In this document: positions 1-9,209 of the stretch, piece by piece
How the letters are laid out: each line of letters starts with the position of its first letter
Numbering within the stretch: the first letter of the stretch is position 1
NCBI RefSeq assembly: GCF_905220565.1
Contig: NC_059414.1
Location: forward strand, 2,850,001 to 2,914,000
Length of the DNA: 64,000 bases
Direction of reading: 5' to 3'
Source of the DNA: Melitaea cinxia
Taxonomy: Eukaryota; Arthropoda; Insecta; Lepidoptera; Nymphalidae
Position numbers and translations under genes: made by a program
Notes under the pieces: model-generated
What the model saw: only the letters and a program-made list of their open reading frames with translations
The model's database searches: none
What the model was told of the DNA's origin: nothing

Positions 1-570
1 GTTCAAAACAACAAAGAACTGACGGTACGGGAGCCCTCTAATCAGAACCCTCTAGTTTGCGTAAGGGGTGTGTTGTCGTGCTACTCTGACGAGGAGATAA
101 TTGACCACATTAAGGCCCAAAATGGCCATATCCTCGACGGAGTGGACAGGGCAGCGCTGAAAATGAAGGTGCGCTTCAGAAAACGTGCCCGAAACCCGCA
201 CGAGTGCCATCCTGTCCTGGAGCTCTCCCCCGAGGTCTGGAGGAGATTCACGGAGAAGGGAAAAATTTATGTAGGATTCGGACGATGCCAAGTCGATGAC
301 CAGTCCCCTCTCGTGCAATGCATGAAGTGCCTAAGCTACGGTCACACCAGGGCACTCTGCAAGCAGGAAAAAGATGTTTGCAGCTACTGCGGCGGCGAGC
401 ATACGGGGGGGAACTGTCCATCGAGGGCTAAGAACGAACAACCTAGATGCGTGAACTGCTCCAGGGCCAAAAGGACAGGTGCTGACCTAGCTCACACTGC
501 ATACAGCACAGAGTGCCAGGAACGACAAAAATGGGACAACATAGCTAGATCGAGGGTCCAATATTGCTGA
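1..570 (+). CDS. LINE ORF1 protein (Gag-like, zinc knuckles), C-terminal part
   Basis: The frame is open from base 1 to the TGA at 568-570, so the start lies outside the window. The visible 189 residues are the C-terminal part of a LINE ORF1 protein, which in R1-type elements binds element RNA and builds the ribonucleoprotein. Three Cys-rich knuckles are visible in order: CX2CX4HX4C (CMKCLSYGHTRALC), CX2CX3HX4C (CSYCGGEHTGGNC), and a longer CX2C...H...C ending in STEC. The segment before the knuckles is basic and resembles the domain that precedes the knuckles in insect R1/TART-type Gag proteins. The end overlaps the open part of ORF2 (545-570) in the +1 frame. No internal stop is seen. Confidence 0.85.
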   Translation, partial: VQNNKELTVREPSNQNPLVCVRGVLSCYSDEEIIDHIKAQNGHILDGVDRAALKMKVRFRKRARNPHECHPVLELSPEVWRRFTEKGKIYVGFGRCQVDDQSPLVQCMKCLSYGHTRALCKQEKDVCSYCGGEHTGGNCPSRAKNEQPRCVNCSRAKRTGADLAHTAYSTECQERQKWDNIARSRVQYC

Positions 571-589
571 GGGTGACCCGGAGGCCAAA

Positions 590-3500
590 GTGGTGGTTCC
601 CAACGAAGATGCGGACAAAACAGGCTGCGCCTTACGCTTTATACAGGTAAACCTGCAGCGCTCGAAACTGGCTACGGATGAGCTGCGTCAGGTGGCCGCA
701 GAAAGGAGAATATCTTTCGCCTTAGTCCAAGAACCGTACATCGGTAGAACGGGTGAAATGAGACAATACCCGGGTGCGAAAATCATCCAGTGCACCCTGG
801 GCCGCCAGAAACCAGTTAAGGCAGCAATCGTCGTCTTCGGTGACAATGTGGAAGTCATTCACGACCCCCAGATCGTCACCGAAAACCTGGTAGCGGTCTT
901 TGTAAAGGCCGGCAAGCTCGAGCTCGGGTTACTGTCCGTGTACTTTGAAGGGGACCAAGATATGGAAACCTATCTACAGCAGCTGAGAGCGGCAACCACA
1001 AAAATCTCCACTCACCATCTTATAGTGGCAGGTGACGTGAATGCCTGGAGTCACTGGTGGGGCAGCAGCTCCGAAAATCATCGAGGAGCACAATTCCACG
1101 GATTTATAACCGAGATGGACCTCCATATTCACAATGTAGGCAATATCCCTACATTCGAGACCTATAGAGGCGGCAAGCTTTACTCGAGCTGTGTGGACGT
1201 GACTCTGACCAGTCAGTCCCTTCTTGCAGCAATGGAGAACTGGAGGGTGGAAAGAGATCTGATTACGTCTGATCACAACGCCATCACGTTCAACCTGCGT
1301 ACCGAGGGACCTCTAAAACCGCTAGAACCAATCTCGACTCGCAGATACAACACCAGTAAGGCGAGATGGACAGATTTCACCACAAACTTGAAGTCCGAGC
1401 TTGCAGAAGAAAACATAACTCAGAGTTGCGTCTCTAAGGTCCTGGACAAAGAAGAACTGGAGGATATCATCAATAACTATGTCTCCGCGATCCATCGCAC
1501 TTGCGAGAAAACTATCCCGAAGATAAAGCCGTGGAAAGGCGACCCCAGACCACCATGGTGGTCTGCTGAGCTTAACTCCCTGAAAAGGGAAGCAAAAAAA
1601 TACAAACGTCGCATAAAAAATGCTGCACCCAGCCGAAGGGCTTACGTTGTAGAAGAATACATACTGGCTAGGGATAAATACAAACTAGCGGCAAGCGAAG
1701 CAGCCACCCAAAGCTGGAAGGAGTTCTGTACGGCACAAGACCGTGAAAGCGTATGGGACGGTATTTACAGAGTCATCAGGAAAACATCTCGCAGAAACGA
1801 AGACACATTGCTAAGGAGCGAGGTCGGCGAAACACTTTCACCGGATCAATCGGCTGAACTCCTAGCAAACACGTTCTACCCGATGGACTCTGTGACAACC
1901 GAAACTGCCTATCACAAACAGGTCAGAGAGGCCGTAGAATACAGAACTCCTGCGGAGCTACAAGACCTTTCGGATGATGATCCACCTTTTACAGCTGCCG
2001 AGCTGGAACAAGTTCTCTTGAACCAAAATCCAAAGAAAGCTCCAGGTCCGGATGGACTAACATCTGACATATGCAGGGTGGCAATAAACTGCGATGTGGG
2101 GTTGTTTTTAGCATTGGCAAATAAATGTCTATCGCTGTCTCACTTCCCCAAGCAGTGGAAAGTCGCCCACGTATGCATTCTCCGCAAACCAGCCAAGGAA
2201 GACTACACCCACCCGAAGTCCTACAGACCTATCGGACTCCTGTCGATACTCGGAAAGACAGTCGAGAAAATGTTAATAGGTAGACTTCAGTGGAGACTAT
2301 TCCCTACGCTGCACCGCAGCCAGTATGGATTCATGCCACAAAAGGGAACGGAGGACGCCCTCTACGACTTAGTCGGGCATATCAGGAGGGAAATTAAATT
2401 AAAAAAGATAGTACTTCTGGTATCGCTCGATATAGAGGGCGCCTTCGACAACGCATGGTGGCCAGCTCTCAAGAAACAGCTAGTAGAAAAACATTGCCCG
2501 AGGAACCTATACGCCTTGGTCGACTCATATCTGAAGGACCGAAGAGTCATAGTAAACTATGCCAGAGCATCCTGTGAGAGGGAAACCACGAAGGGATGTG
2601 TCCAGGGATCCATAGGTGGACCGACCTTCTGGAACCTTATCCTGGATTCGCTTCTGAGAGAGGTACAAAGCATGGGAGTGTACTGCCAAGCCTTTGCGGA
2701 CGATGTGGTCCTCGTTTTCTCGAGCCAGAAAACCAGCAACCTGCAAGCTTCGGCTGAAACCACCTTAGCGGCCGTACAGGACTGGGGTAAACGTAATAAA
2801 TTGAACTTCGCACCGCATAAAACCAATGCGATGGTAATGACCAAGAAGCTAAAATACGATACCCCCATAGTCCACATGTCCGGCACTCAGTTGAGGCTTG
2901 TAGAAGAAATAAAACTGCTGGGGCTCATTTTGGACTCAAAGCTCACATTCAATGCGCATGTGGCCGCCGTATGCAAGAAAGCGGCTAACATTTATAAACA
3001 TTTAGCGCGCGCGGCGAAGGTGTCTTGGGGTCTAAACGGAGAAATAGTCCGAACCATATACGTGGCGGTGATAGAGCCCATCGTCCTGTATGCGGCAAGC
3101 GCGTGGTCCTCAGCAGCAGAGAAGTTGTCTGTAAGAAAGCAACTAGACTCACTGCAAAGAGGCTTCGCACAGAAAATATGCAAAGCGTACAGAACGGTGT
3201 CTCTGACATCGGCACTCGTTCTCTCAGGTCTGCTCCCACTCGACCTTCGGATCCGAGAAGCGGCCATGCTGTTTAAAATTAAGAAAGGCCACTGCGAGGA
3301 CCTTCTGCCACCGGGCAGAGAGCTGGAGCGCAAGGTGGGTCCGATGCAAAACCCCCATCCATCTCTACTCATGCCAACTGAGTATGAGCGCTTGGAGAGT
3401 CTGAACCCTGAAGACCTCGAAAAACACCACATCGTCGGCTCATACATCTACACCGACGGTAGCAAAATAGAGGGCAAAGTAGGAGCAGCCCTAACGTGGT

Positions 3501-6500
3501 GGGATCAAGGCAAGGAAGTAAGATACTCCACGTTCCGGCTTGAACCGCATAATACCGTTTTCCAATCGGAGATGTACGCACTCTTCCGAGCCGTGGACAT
3601 GGCGAGGAAATCGAAAAAAAGCTCTATTAACATCTTGAGCGACTCTAGATCGTCACTTGATCTACTAAGGAGTCCTTCGGTAACCCACCCTCTGGCCATT
3701 GAGATGAAGAGTCGCATCAGGCAAATCCGAGAAGACAATAGAACGGTGCGGTTCTTTTGGTTGAAGGCCCACGTAGGTACACCGGGAAATGAAAGAGCGG
3801 ACGAACTGGCTAAAAAGGCGGCCCTAACGAAAAAGACGGCACCCGACTACGACAAAGTTCCAGTGTCGTATGTCAGAAGGCGGATACGTGAAGAGACTGT
3901 CGAGTTGTGGCAAGAAAGATACAATTCTTCGGTAACTGGCTCGGTCACGAAAATCTTTCTACCAGACGTAAAGACCGCTTACAAGCTGGTAAGAAAATCG
4001 GCACTAACACCTGTCGACACACAAGTACTGACCGGTCACGGAGGATTTGCGGCGTATCTACACAGATTCCACCTTAGGGACAGCCCTTCGTGTATCTGCG
4101 ACTCAAACTGTCAGGAGACAGTTCTGCACATTCTGCTGGAATGTCCGAGGTTCGGCGGAGAAAGGCTGGCTCTGGAACTCAAACTCCAGACAAAACTAGA
4201 CCAGACCTCGCTCCGCACCATCTTGGAAAATGAACCGGGCAGAACGTCTTTCCTGACATTTGCGAGAAAAGCCGCTTCCTTGGCTGCAAAAAGAAATAGC
4301 ACGACCGCTCTACCACAGGCTGCATTCATACCACATAGTGCCAGTACCGTCACAACAACTACCAACACAAACACAAACACAATTACACAGACACCGACAC
4401 ACGTTCAGGTCCGTGTCCCATATACCGTTTACCAGCCTGGGGCAACTGCTTCTCAGCCCCTGAATACCCAAACGCTGCGTGGCCAAATAACACAGACCAC
4501 ACCGTCTTCTCTGCAGAGTTTGTTCCAGAAGAGAGCCAATAAAAACGTACCTCCGCAACCTACTCACAGCAAAACACCAGTGGCCTTGCTCAAAGAATGG
4601 AAAGGAAGCGGTGAAGTGGGAATAAAGACCAGATGCGTGGCTCTGTTTATGGACAGCGAAGCGGAGAGAGTCGGAATGAGTTTTTGTCGCTCCGAAGGTC
4701 AGGATCGTCTGGTGGTCTCGCCGGGGCTTGCCCTGCTGATGACAGGTAGCACGCAAAACACAAGCATAAAGCGCTCTAAGATCGAGGCGCTTGCGCAAAA
4801 ACCGAAGGACGACTTAATTTACCGTCTGGTGCGGTTGAAAAATAAAACAATCGTGCTTTTCGAGGAAGGAGAAAGGTCTGCCTTCGCGCAGTCAAGTTTG
4901 TGGCTACAGCGGCTGGGCGAGGCCTCCGGTGGGGCCCCCGGAAGGATCAGTGTGGACTCAATGAGAGTCGGGTATGACAAAGGCAACGTATCAGACAGGT
5001 ACGGGTGTCTAAAGGCCTCACTGAACAACGAGGTCATTATATACGAAGACAGGGGGGAGGATCTAGGCTACCTAAAACCCAAGATCAGGACATCTAAACC
5101 CCCCGCATCGCCGGCTCTTGAAGAGCCCACACCCAGCGGATCGGAGCGCCTACAGAAACAGGTCGAGGCCCAAAAGGCTGAGTTAAGCAATCGGACAAAA
5201 GCCACACCGAAACCGAGCCTGATGTCGATGGCGAAGTTTATCCAATCGACGATCTCCCCAAAACGAGGCAAAAAACCGCCCCATTTGTCCCCCAATCAGG
5301 TCGATACAAGAGAGCGGCAAATTAAGGCGTTGGAAAGATTCACCGAGGACGAAAGTTCGAAGCACCCGGAGGCGCCACCAACTGTTCGAACAAGGGCCGA
5401 TATGGGGCAAGTAACACCACCAAAACTTCGACCAGCGTCCACACCGTCTGAACACGCGCAAAATGCCCTTACCGAGTTCCTGGCCATAACAAAGGCAAAC
5501 CGAGAGGTGACCCTGGCCACATGCAATAAGATTATGCAGACCTACCAGTACAACAACCTAAAGTTACTGGAGGTGGAACTCGAAGAAGCCGAAGCAGCCA
5601 TTTACAACAACGACACTCGACAGATACTCAAAGGAAATATGTCGGGGAGGTATATGGCTGCATATAACATCACAGCAGGCTTCGTGAGCGCGGTCGAGTC
5701 TGAGGGGCAGGAACAAGAGCCTCAGATCTTCAATACACCACCAGGGGACCCGGTGGTGGTAGTGGCCAGATGCACGAGAGTAATGCTGGATGATCGGATA
5801 CTCCGGATGGCTCAAACCATCACGGGGGACCGTGACGCCGATGATTCTTCCGTGGTCTGGGGGCTACCTTCACTGGAATGGATAAATGGGGTTCCAGGAT
5901 GTGGCAAGACAACTCGCATAGTCGGGGAATTCGATGAGGACGAGGAAGTCGTCATTACGACCACAGTCGAGGCTGCCAAAGAACTTAAGGAGAAGCTGGC
6001 ACACCGCTATGGCGTTAAAGCCAAATCTAAGGTGCGCACTATGGCCTCCGTACTGGTCAATGGTTTTCGAGGGGGCGCAAAAATCAGCCGTCTTACGGTA
6101 GATGAAGCCCTCATGAACCACTTCGGGGCCATAGTGATGGCAGCCCGACTATCAGGGGCCAAGAATGTGGTCCTCATCGGAGATATTAACCAGCTGCCGT
6201 ACATCGACAGGGAAAACCTGTTCAAGATGCGGTACAGCAGACCAACCCTGATAACAGGCATATCGTGGGAGCTGTCTTGTACGCACCGAAACCCCAAGGA
6301 TGTCGCCTTCGCCATCAGCGAGGTCTACAAAGATATTTATAGCTCAAGCCCAATAATCCGTTCCCTGCGCGTGGAAAGCTTCACGGGCGCGCAAATCTCT
6401 GCAAAACAGAACTGGACCCTATACCTGGTCTTCACGCAGGAAGAGAAGAAGTTGCTGGTGGACCGGGGATACGGGAAAGGGGAGGGGTCGCGTGTCTTGA

Positions 6501-6817
6501 CTATCCACGAGGCGCAGGGCCAGACGAGTGAGAGTGTCATCGTCATCCAGACGAGGAGTGGGAGGCTGCGAATACATGACAGCGTTTCGCACGCGATAGT
6601 CGCGGTGACTAGACACACCAAGGCCTGTGTCTACTACACCGACTACAGAGATGACGCGATCTGTCGTTTCGTCGGGAGGGCGGCGGAGCTACGGAAAAAG
6701 ACATCCTCGAGCATAGTCTCAAGATGGCGATTCATAATAGAGACACCGCCGTCGTTGAGAGTATTCTCGAGATGTCAAAATAAAATTCGAATAGGTTGCT
6801 TTGCTTGGGAGGAGTAA
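590..6817 (+). CDS. LINE ORF2 polyprotein: endonuclease-RT-RNase H-CCHC-unknown-SF1 helicase
   Basis: This is a 2,075-codon frame numbered from the GTG at 590. The frame is actually open from 545, and the first ATG is at 758, after two endonuclease catalytic residues, so the true start is uncertain. APE-like endonuclease: N21, E48, D149/N151, D228/H229. Reverse transcriptase: about 470-790, with PGPDG near 484-488, D614 in LDIEGAFD, and FADD at 702-705. RNase H: D956, E994, D1018, D1071. CCHC: C1170, C1174, H1180, C1185. A Thr/Asn-rich linker (about 1253-1272) is followed by about 490 residues I cannot assign. The helicase spans about 1755-2040: GVPGCGKT 1767-1774, DE 1838-1839, GDINQLP 1864-1870, SCTHR 1896-1900, HEAQGQT 1973-1979, VAVTRHT 2004-2010. 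The known family role is nicking target DNA and copying RNA at the nick. The helicase role is unknown; RNA unwinding is inference. No stop or frameshift is seen. Confidence 0.93.
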   Translation: MVVPNEDADKTGCALRFIQVNLQRSKLATDELRQVAAERRISFALVQEPYIGRTGEMRQYPGAKIIQCTLGRQKPVKAAIVVFGDNVEVIHDPQIVTENLVAVFVKAGKLELGLLSVYFEGDQDMETYLQQLRAATTKISTHHLIVAGDVNAWSHWWGSSSENHRGAQFHGFITEMDLHIHNVGNIPTFETYRGGKLYSSCVDVTLTSQSLLAAMENWRVERDLITSDHNAITFNLRTEGPLKPLEPISTRRYNTSKARWTDFTTNLKSELAEENITQSCVSKVLDKEELEDIINNYVSAIHRTCEKTIPKIKPWKGDPRPPWWSAELNSLKREAKKYKRRIKNAAPSRRAYVVEEYILARDKYKLAASEAATQSWKEFCTAQDRESVWDGIYRVIRKTSRRNEDTLLRSEVGETLSPDQSAELLANTFYPMDSVTTETAYHKQVREAVEYRTPAELQDLSDDDPPFTAAELEQVLLNQNPKKAPGPDGLTSDICRVAINCDVGLFLALANKCLSLSHFPKQWKVAHVCILRKPAKEDYTHPKSYRPIGLLSILGKTVEKMLIGRLQWRLFPTLHRSQYGFMPQKGTEDALYDLVGHIRREIKLKKIVLLVSLDIEGAFDNAWWPALKKQLVEKHCPRNLYALVDSYLKDRRVIVNYARASCERETTKGCVQGSIGGPTFWNLILDSLLREVQSMGVYCQAFADDVVLVFSSQKTSNLQASAETTLAAVQDWGKRNKLNFAPHKTNAMVMTKKLKYDTPIVHMSGTQLRLVEEIKLLGLILDSKLTFNAHVAAVCKKAANIYKHLARAAKVSWGLNGEIVRTIYVAVIEPIVLYAASAWSSAAEKLSVRKQLDSLQRGFAQKICKAYRTVSLTSALVLSGLLPLDLRIREAAMLFKIKKGHCEDLLPPGRELERKVGPMQNPHPSLLMPTEYERLESLNPEDLEKHHIVGSYIYTDGSKIEGKVGAALTWWDQGKEVRYSTFRLEPHNTVFQSEMYALFRAVDMARKSKKSSINILSDSRSSLDLLRSPSVTHPLAIEMKSRIRQIREDNRTVRFFWLKAHVGTPGNERADELAKKAALTKKTAPDYDKVPVSYVRRRIREETVELWQERYNSSVTGSVTKIFLPDVKTAYKLVRKSALTPVDTQVLTGHGGFAAYLHRFHLRDSPSCICDSNCQETVLHILLECPRFGGERLALELKLQTKLDQTSLRTILENEPGRTSFLTFARKAASLAAKRNSTTALPQAAFIPHSASTVTTTTNTNTNTITQTPTHVQVRVPYTVYQPGATASQPLNTQTLRGQITQTTPSSLQSLFQKRANKNVPPQPTHSKTPVALLKEWKGSGEVGIKTRCVALFMDSEAERVGMSFCRSEGQDRLVVSPGLALLMTGSTQNTSIKRSKIEALAQKPKDDLIYRLVRLKNKTIVLFEEGERSAFAQSSLWLQRLGEASGGAPGRISVDSMRVGYDKGNVSDRYGCLKASLNNEVIIYEDRGEDLGYLKPKIRTSKPPASPALEEPTPSGSERLQKQVEAQKAELSNRTKATPKPSLMSMAKFIQSTISPKRGKKPPHLSPNQVDTRERQIKALERFTEDESSKHPEAPPTVRTRADMGQVTPPKLRPASTPSEHAQNALTEFLAITKANREVTLATCNKIMQTYQYNNLKLLEVELEEAEAAIYNNDTRQILKGNMSGRYMAAYNITAGFVSAVESEGQEQEPQIFNTPPGDPVVVVARCTRVMLDDRILRMAQTITGDRDADDSSVVWGLPSLEWINGVPGCGKTTRIVGEFDEDEEVVITTTVEAAKELKEKLAHRYGVKAKSKVRTMASVLVNGFRGGAKISRLTVDEALMNHFGAIVMAARLSGAKNVVLIGDINQLPYIDRENLFKMRYSRPTLITGISWELSCTHRNPKDVAFAISEVYKDIYSSSPIIRSLRVESFTGAQISAKQNWTLYLVFTQEEKKLLVDRGYGKGEGSRVLTIHEAQGQTSESVIVIQTRSGRLRIHDSVSHAIVAVTRHTKACVYYTDYRDDAICRFVGRAAELRKKTSSSIVSRWRFIIETPPSLRVFSRCQNKIRIGCFAWEE
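4345..5840 (+). other. Unassigned ORF2 region between CCHC knuckle and helicase
   Basis: About 490 residues (roughly 1253-1750 of ORF2) follow the CCHC knuckle and precede the helicase. It opens with a low-complexity Thr/Asn stretch. A more globular-looking part (about 1330-1500) follows, with alternating hydrophobic and charged segments such as LIYRLVRLKNKTIVLFEEGE. Next comes a Pro/Lys-rich linker (about 1505-1640), then a helical, acidic segment around LLEVELEEAEAAIYNND (about 1665). I recognise no enzyme motif in it. It could be sequence captured together with the helicase or a lineage-specific extension. Confidence 0.6.
5840..6720 (+). other. SF1 RNA-virus-type helicase domain inside ORF2
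   Basis: This part of ORF2 carries every signature motif of viral superfamily-1 NTPase/helicases in the right order and spacing. Walker A is at nt 5888-5911, Walker B DE at 6101-6106, GDxxQLP at 6179-6199, the Thr-His-Arg motif at 6275-6289, HExQGQT at 6506-6526, and VAxTRHT at 6599-6619. The combination GVPGCGKT, GDxxQxPYI, HExQG and VA(V/L)(S/T)RHT is the tobamovirus/virga-like pattern rather than that of cellular Upf1, Pif1 or Dna2 helicases. No motif residue known to be essential in the family is replaced. It is fused in frame to the retrotransposon enzyme, with no stop or intron between. Confidence 0.88.
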
Positions 6818-6925
6818 GTTTGGTAGTAATATAGACAATATTAAAAAATATATTTCTAAGAAAACGATTATTACGCATGTAAATAATGTAAGAATTAGCT
6901 TAAGTATAGTATTATAAGGAAATAA

Positions 6926-6965
<40 letters not shown>

Positions 6966-7193
6966 TTGTACCATAGATTAGATTAAGAACCGGTCGGTGG
7001 ACTCACGTCTCTTTTGGAGACATTAAAAACAAACATAGTCTGACTTGAACAGCGATGTTGTTGACTAACGCCTACCTTGAAATAGAGAAAAAAAAATAAA
7101 AATAAAAATTTGCATGTATTAGAGTAAAAAAGGACATGGGTTCATAAGCCCGTGGATGTATAAGACTTGTTAAAAAAAAAAAAAAAAAAAAAA
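6818..7193 (+). other. LINE 3' UTR with two A-runs
   Basis: Non-coding tail after the ORF2 stop (TAA 6815-6817). It holds an internal 32-nt A-run (6932-6963) and a terminal 22-nt A-run (7172-7193). The stretch 7066-7171 is repeated, inverted and diverged, at 52033-52140, which marks it as LINE 3' end sequence. If the element really stops at 6963, then 6964-7193 is the tail of a second, related LINE. Confidence 0.6.
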
Positions 7194-7513
7194 TGTACGG
7201 CCTAACCAATAACATAAACTAAAATTATAGCCGTTAAAATTGTAGTGTATTTTTAAAACAAATGCTTGAATCCCTTTTGTAATTTGGAGTGGTGGCATCG
7301 AACCCTTAAACCTTTAATGGCGTTCGAGTGTGGGCTATTTCTGTTGGCTAAAAGCTAAGCGTCTTGTTTATAAAGCGAAAATAGAAGTGCCTTTTGGTTG
7401 AGATTCATTTCAATGTTTTTTGTCGTATATAATTCAGCCTATATCATCCCCTTTCTGGGCATTGTCCTAATTCTCAAGAAGAACTACTGCTTAACCACGG
7501 GATAGTGGATATA

Positions 7514-7723
7514 TCTATACTAATATTATAAAGAGGAAAGATTTGATTGTTCGTTTGTTTGTATTGAATATGCTTCGAAACTACTGAACAGATTTCAAAA
7601 ACTCTTTCGCTATTGGCAAGCTACACTCTTGGCGCGTGATATGGGCTATATTTTTTTTCAAAATAATTGAAATTGGGGATAAAATGTTGTGAATTTTTTG
7701 TTAAATACCGAGCGGGATGCTAG
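7514..7723 (+). mobile_element. Helitron-like non-autonomous fragment
   Basis: A 210-bp repeat begins TCTATACTAATATTATAAA and ends GCTAG, placed between an A (7513) and a T (7724). This is the TC...CTRR, A/T-insertion signature of Helitrons. Related phrases recur at 56456-56650 (minus) and 58270-58546 (plus). No coding sequence. The family name is inferred from the termini only. Confidence 0.5.
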
Positions 7724-8875
7724 TCCCCTAATGTAAGCAGTCGACATGCGAATAGATATTACAACATTATTTTCATCTGCAAAATAAATGGAATCTATAG
7801 TCGATCTTTGGTTATTTATTATTTTAAAGACTGAAAAAATTCACAATACAATCGGTTTCAAGGGATGTTGAAGTAAAAATAGCCTATTATTGGTGCGAAC
7901 TTGTGGAGGGCGAACAGTGGACTGTGATATATGACCTTCTTTATCTCATTTTAGCCGTTCCACAGACAGATGTACAGACATATAGACCAACATTTAGAAC
8001 GTTTTTGTAAACGATACACAGTAGCCAATATGTGGCTCCACCACGTCCTCTATCTTCCAGTGATAGTTCCATAAAAATCGTTTAATCCGTTGTGGAGATT
8101 AGCCTGGACAAACAGAAAGACAGACGGTCTATTGTACTTTAGTACCGTGTAAATAACTATATGAACTTGAAAAAACACCGTTATTTTGAAATCACATACG
8201 ATACATCATATATATATATAGGTGTAGCTGCATTTCGCAATCAGACTCGCTTATTTCCGAACGTTGAGATAAAAAGGAGCCTATGTGATATTCTGGATCT
8301 AAAGCTATCTACGTACCAATTTTTATTCCAATCGTTTAAGTGGCCTTCACGTGGGAAAGTACCAAACATCAATCTAAGCTTTCCTTTTCATTTTATTAAA
8401 TAAGATACTACGAAGGATAGTAGGATGAGTAAGGAGTAATAAACTGTTACGTGTAAAAACTCCAAAAACGCGTTGCGGGTTGCACACCGTGTGTAAACAA
8501 CATTTTCGATCCCCCATCCGTTCCTAAATACAATATAACCTTCCTCACTTTCAATATATTCCAAGCTTTATTAAAGGAACCCATCCTGTTTACTGAAAAA
8601 ATGTTAAACCCTTAAGCCGTGTACGGACTGGCCGTTTCTTTACGCGTCAGTATTTTACGTGGGTTATGTCGTAGCCCGTTACTTTATTCACATAAGTCCT
8701 AATCTCTTGAAAAATTCGTAACGAAATTCTTTTCTATATATTTTAATTAATCAACATACTAGTCTCAATTTCAACAAAGCCGGTTTAATATTTTTAAAAT
8801 ATATGAGTGACAAAATATGCACAATTCATTCTAAAGAGATACTACAATATTGCTGTGTGGCTACGGTGGTATAGG
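7724..8875. other. Gene-free stretch with degenerate repeats
   Basis: No gene is recognised. Phrases such as the one around 8030-8130 (ending in repeated CAGACAGA-like text) and 8200-8360 look like decayed copies of dispersed lepidopteran repeats. An 80-codon frame at 8161-8403 has no recognisable protein features and lies in such a repeat. Confidence 0.45.
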
Positions 8876-9209
8876 ATATAGCCACGCCCTTTCTTCACGT
8901 GGTTATCGTAAGAGGCGACTAAGGGATAACACAGTTCCACTACCACCTTGGAACTTAAAAAGCCGACCGATAGCAGGACAACCATCCAACTGCTGGCTTT
9001 GAAATACACAGGCCGAGGACGGGCAGCAGCGTCTTTGATACGATAAATCCAACCCAGTTGTCACCAGCCCGCTTGCCTTGCGTGATTACTATGGGTAAAA
9101 CACATGAGTATGCGCCAAAAATTTCGGCCCTTAGTTCACGGCAGCGCCACTATTTACAGCTATGTAAAAATTGCCAGTGAATGGCGATAGGCTGATGTGA
9201 TGTGGTGAA
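8876..9209 (+). repeat. LINE 3'-end repeat, family A (GTAAGAGGCGACTAAGGGA)
   Basis: Contains the block GTAAGAGGCGACTAAGGGAT, then a phrase around AAGCCGACCGAT and CCATCCAACTGCTGGCTTTG, and ends in ATAGGCTGATGTGATG. The same order occurs at 34120-34420 (plus), 36297-36406 (plus, 5'-truncated) and 42958-43246 (minus). The constant 3' end with variable 5' truncation indicates the tail of a non-LTR element, probably RTE-like. Confidence 0.65.

Larger units (their letters stand above)
1..7193 (+). mobile_element. R1/I-group non-LTR retrotransposon with viral-type helicase, 5' end outside window
   Basis: A LINE lying on the plus strand, cut by the left window edge inside ORF1. The order is ORF1 with zinc knuckles, then ORF2 with endonuclease, reverse transcriptase, RNase H, CCHC knuckle, unknown region and SF1 helicase, then a 3' UTR. 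There are two A-runs, at 6932-6963 (32 A) and 7172-7193 (22 A). I take the second as the 3' end because a truncated minus-strand copy at 52033-52140 matches 7066-7193, so this sequence moves as a LINE tail; the alternative end is 6963. Both frames are free of stops, which suggests recent insertion or activity. It probably sits antisense in a dystrophin intron. Clade assignment (R1 versus I/LOA) is inferred from zinc-knuckle ORF1, APE-type endonuclease and RNase H, and needs an RT phylogeny. Confidence 0.9.

Noticed and set aside
2985..3447. Overlapping frames of 84-151 codons inside LINE ORF2, both strands
   Set aside because: They lie in other frames of a long real coding sequence, so they are expected by its base composition, and they show no domain.
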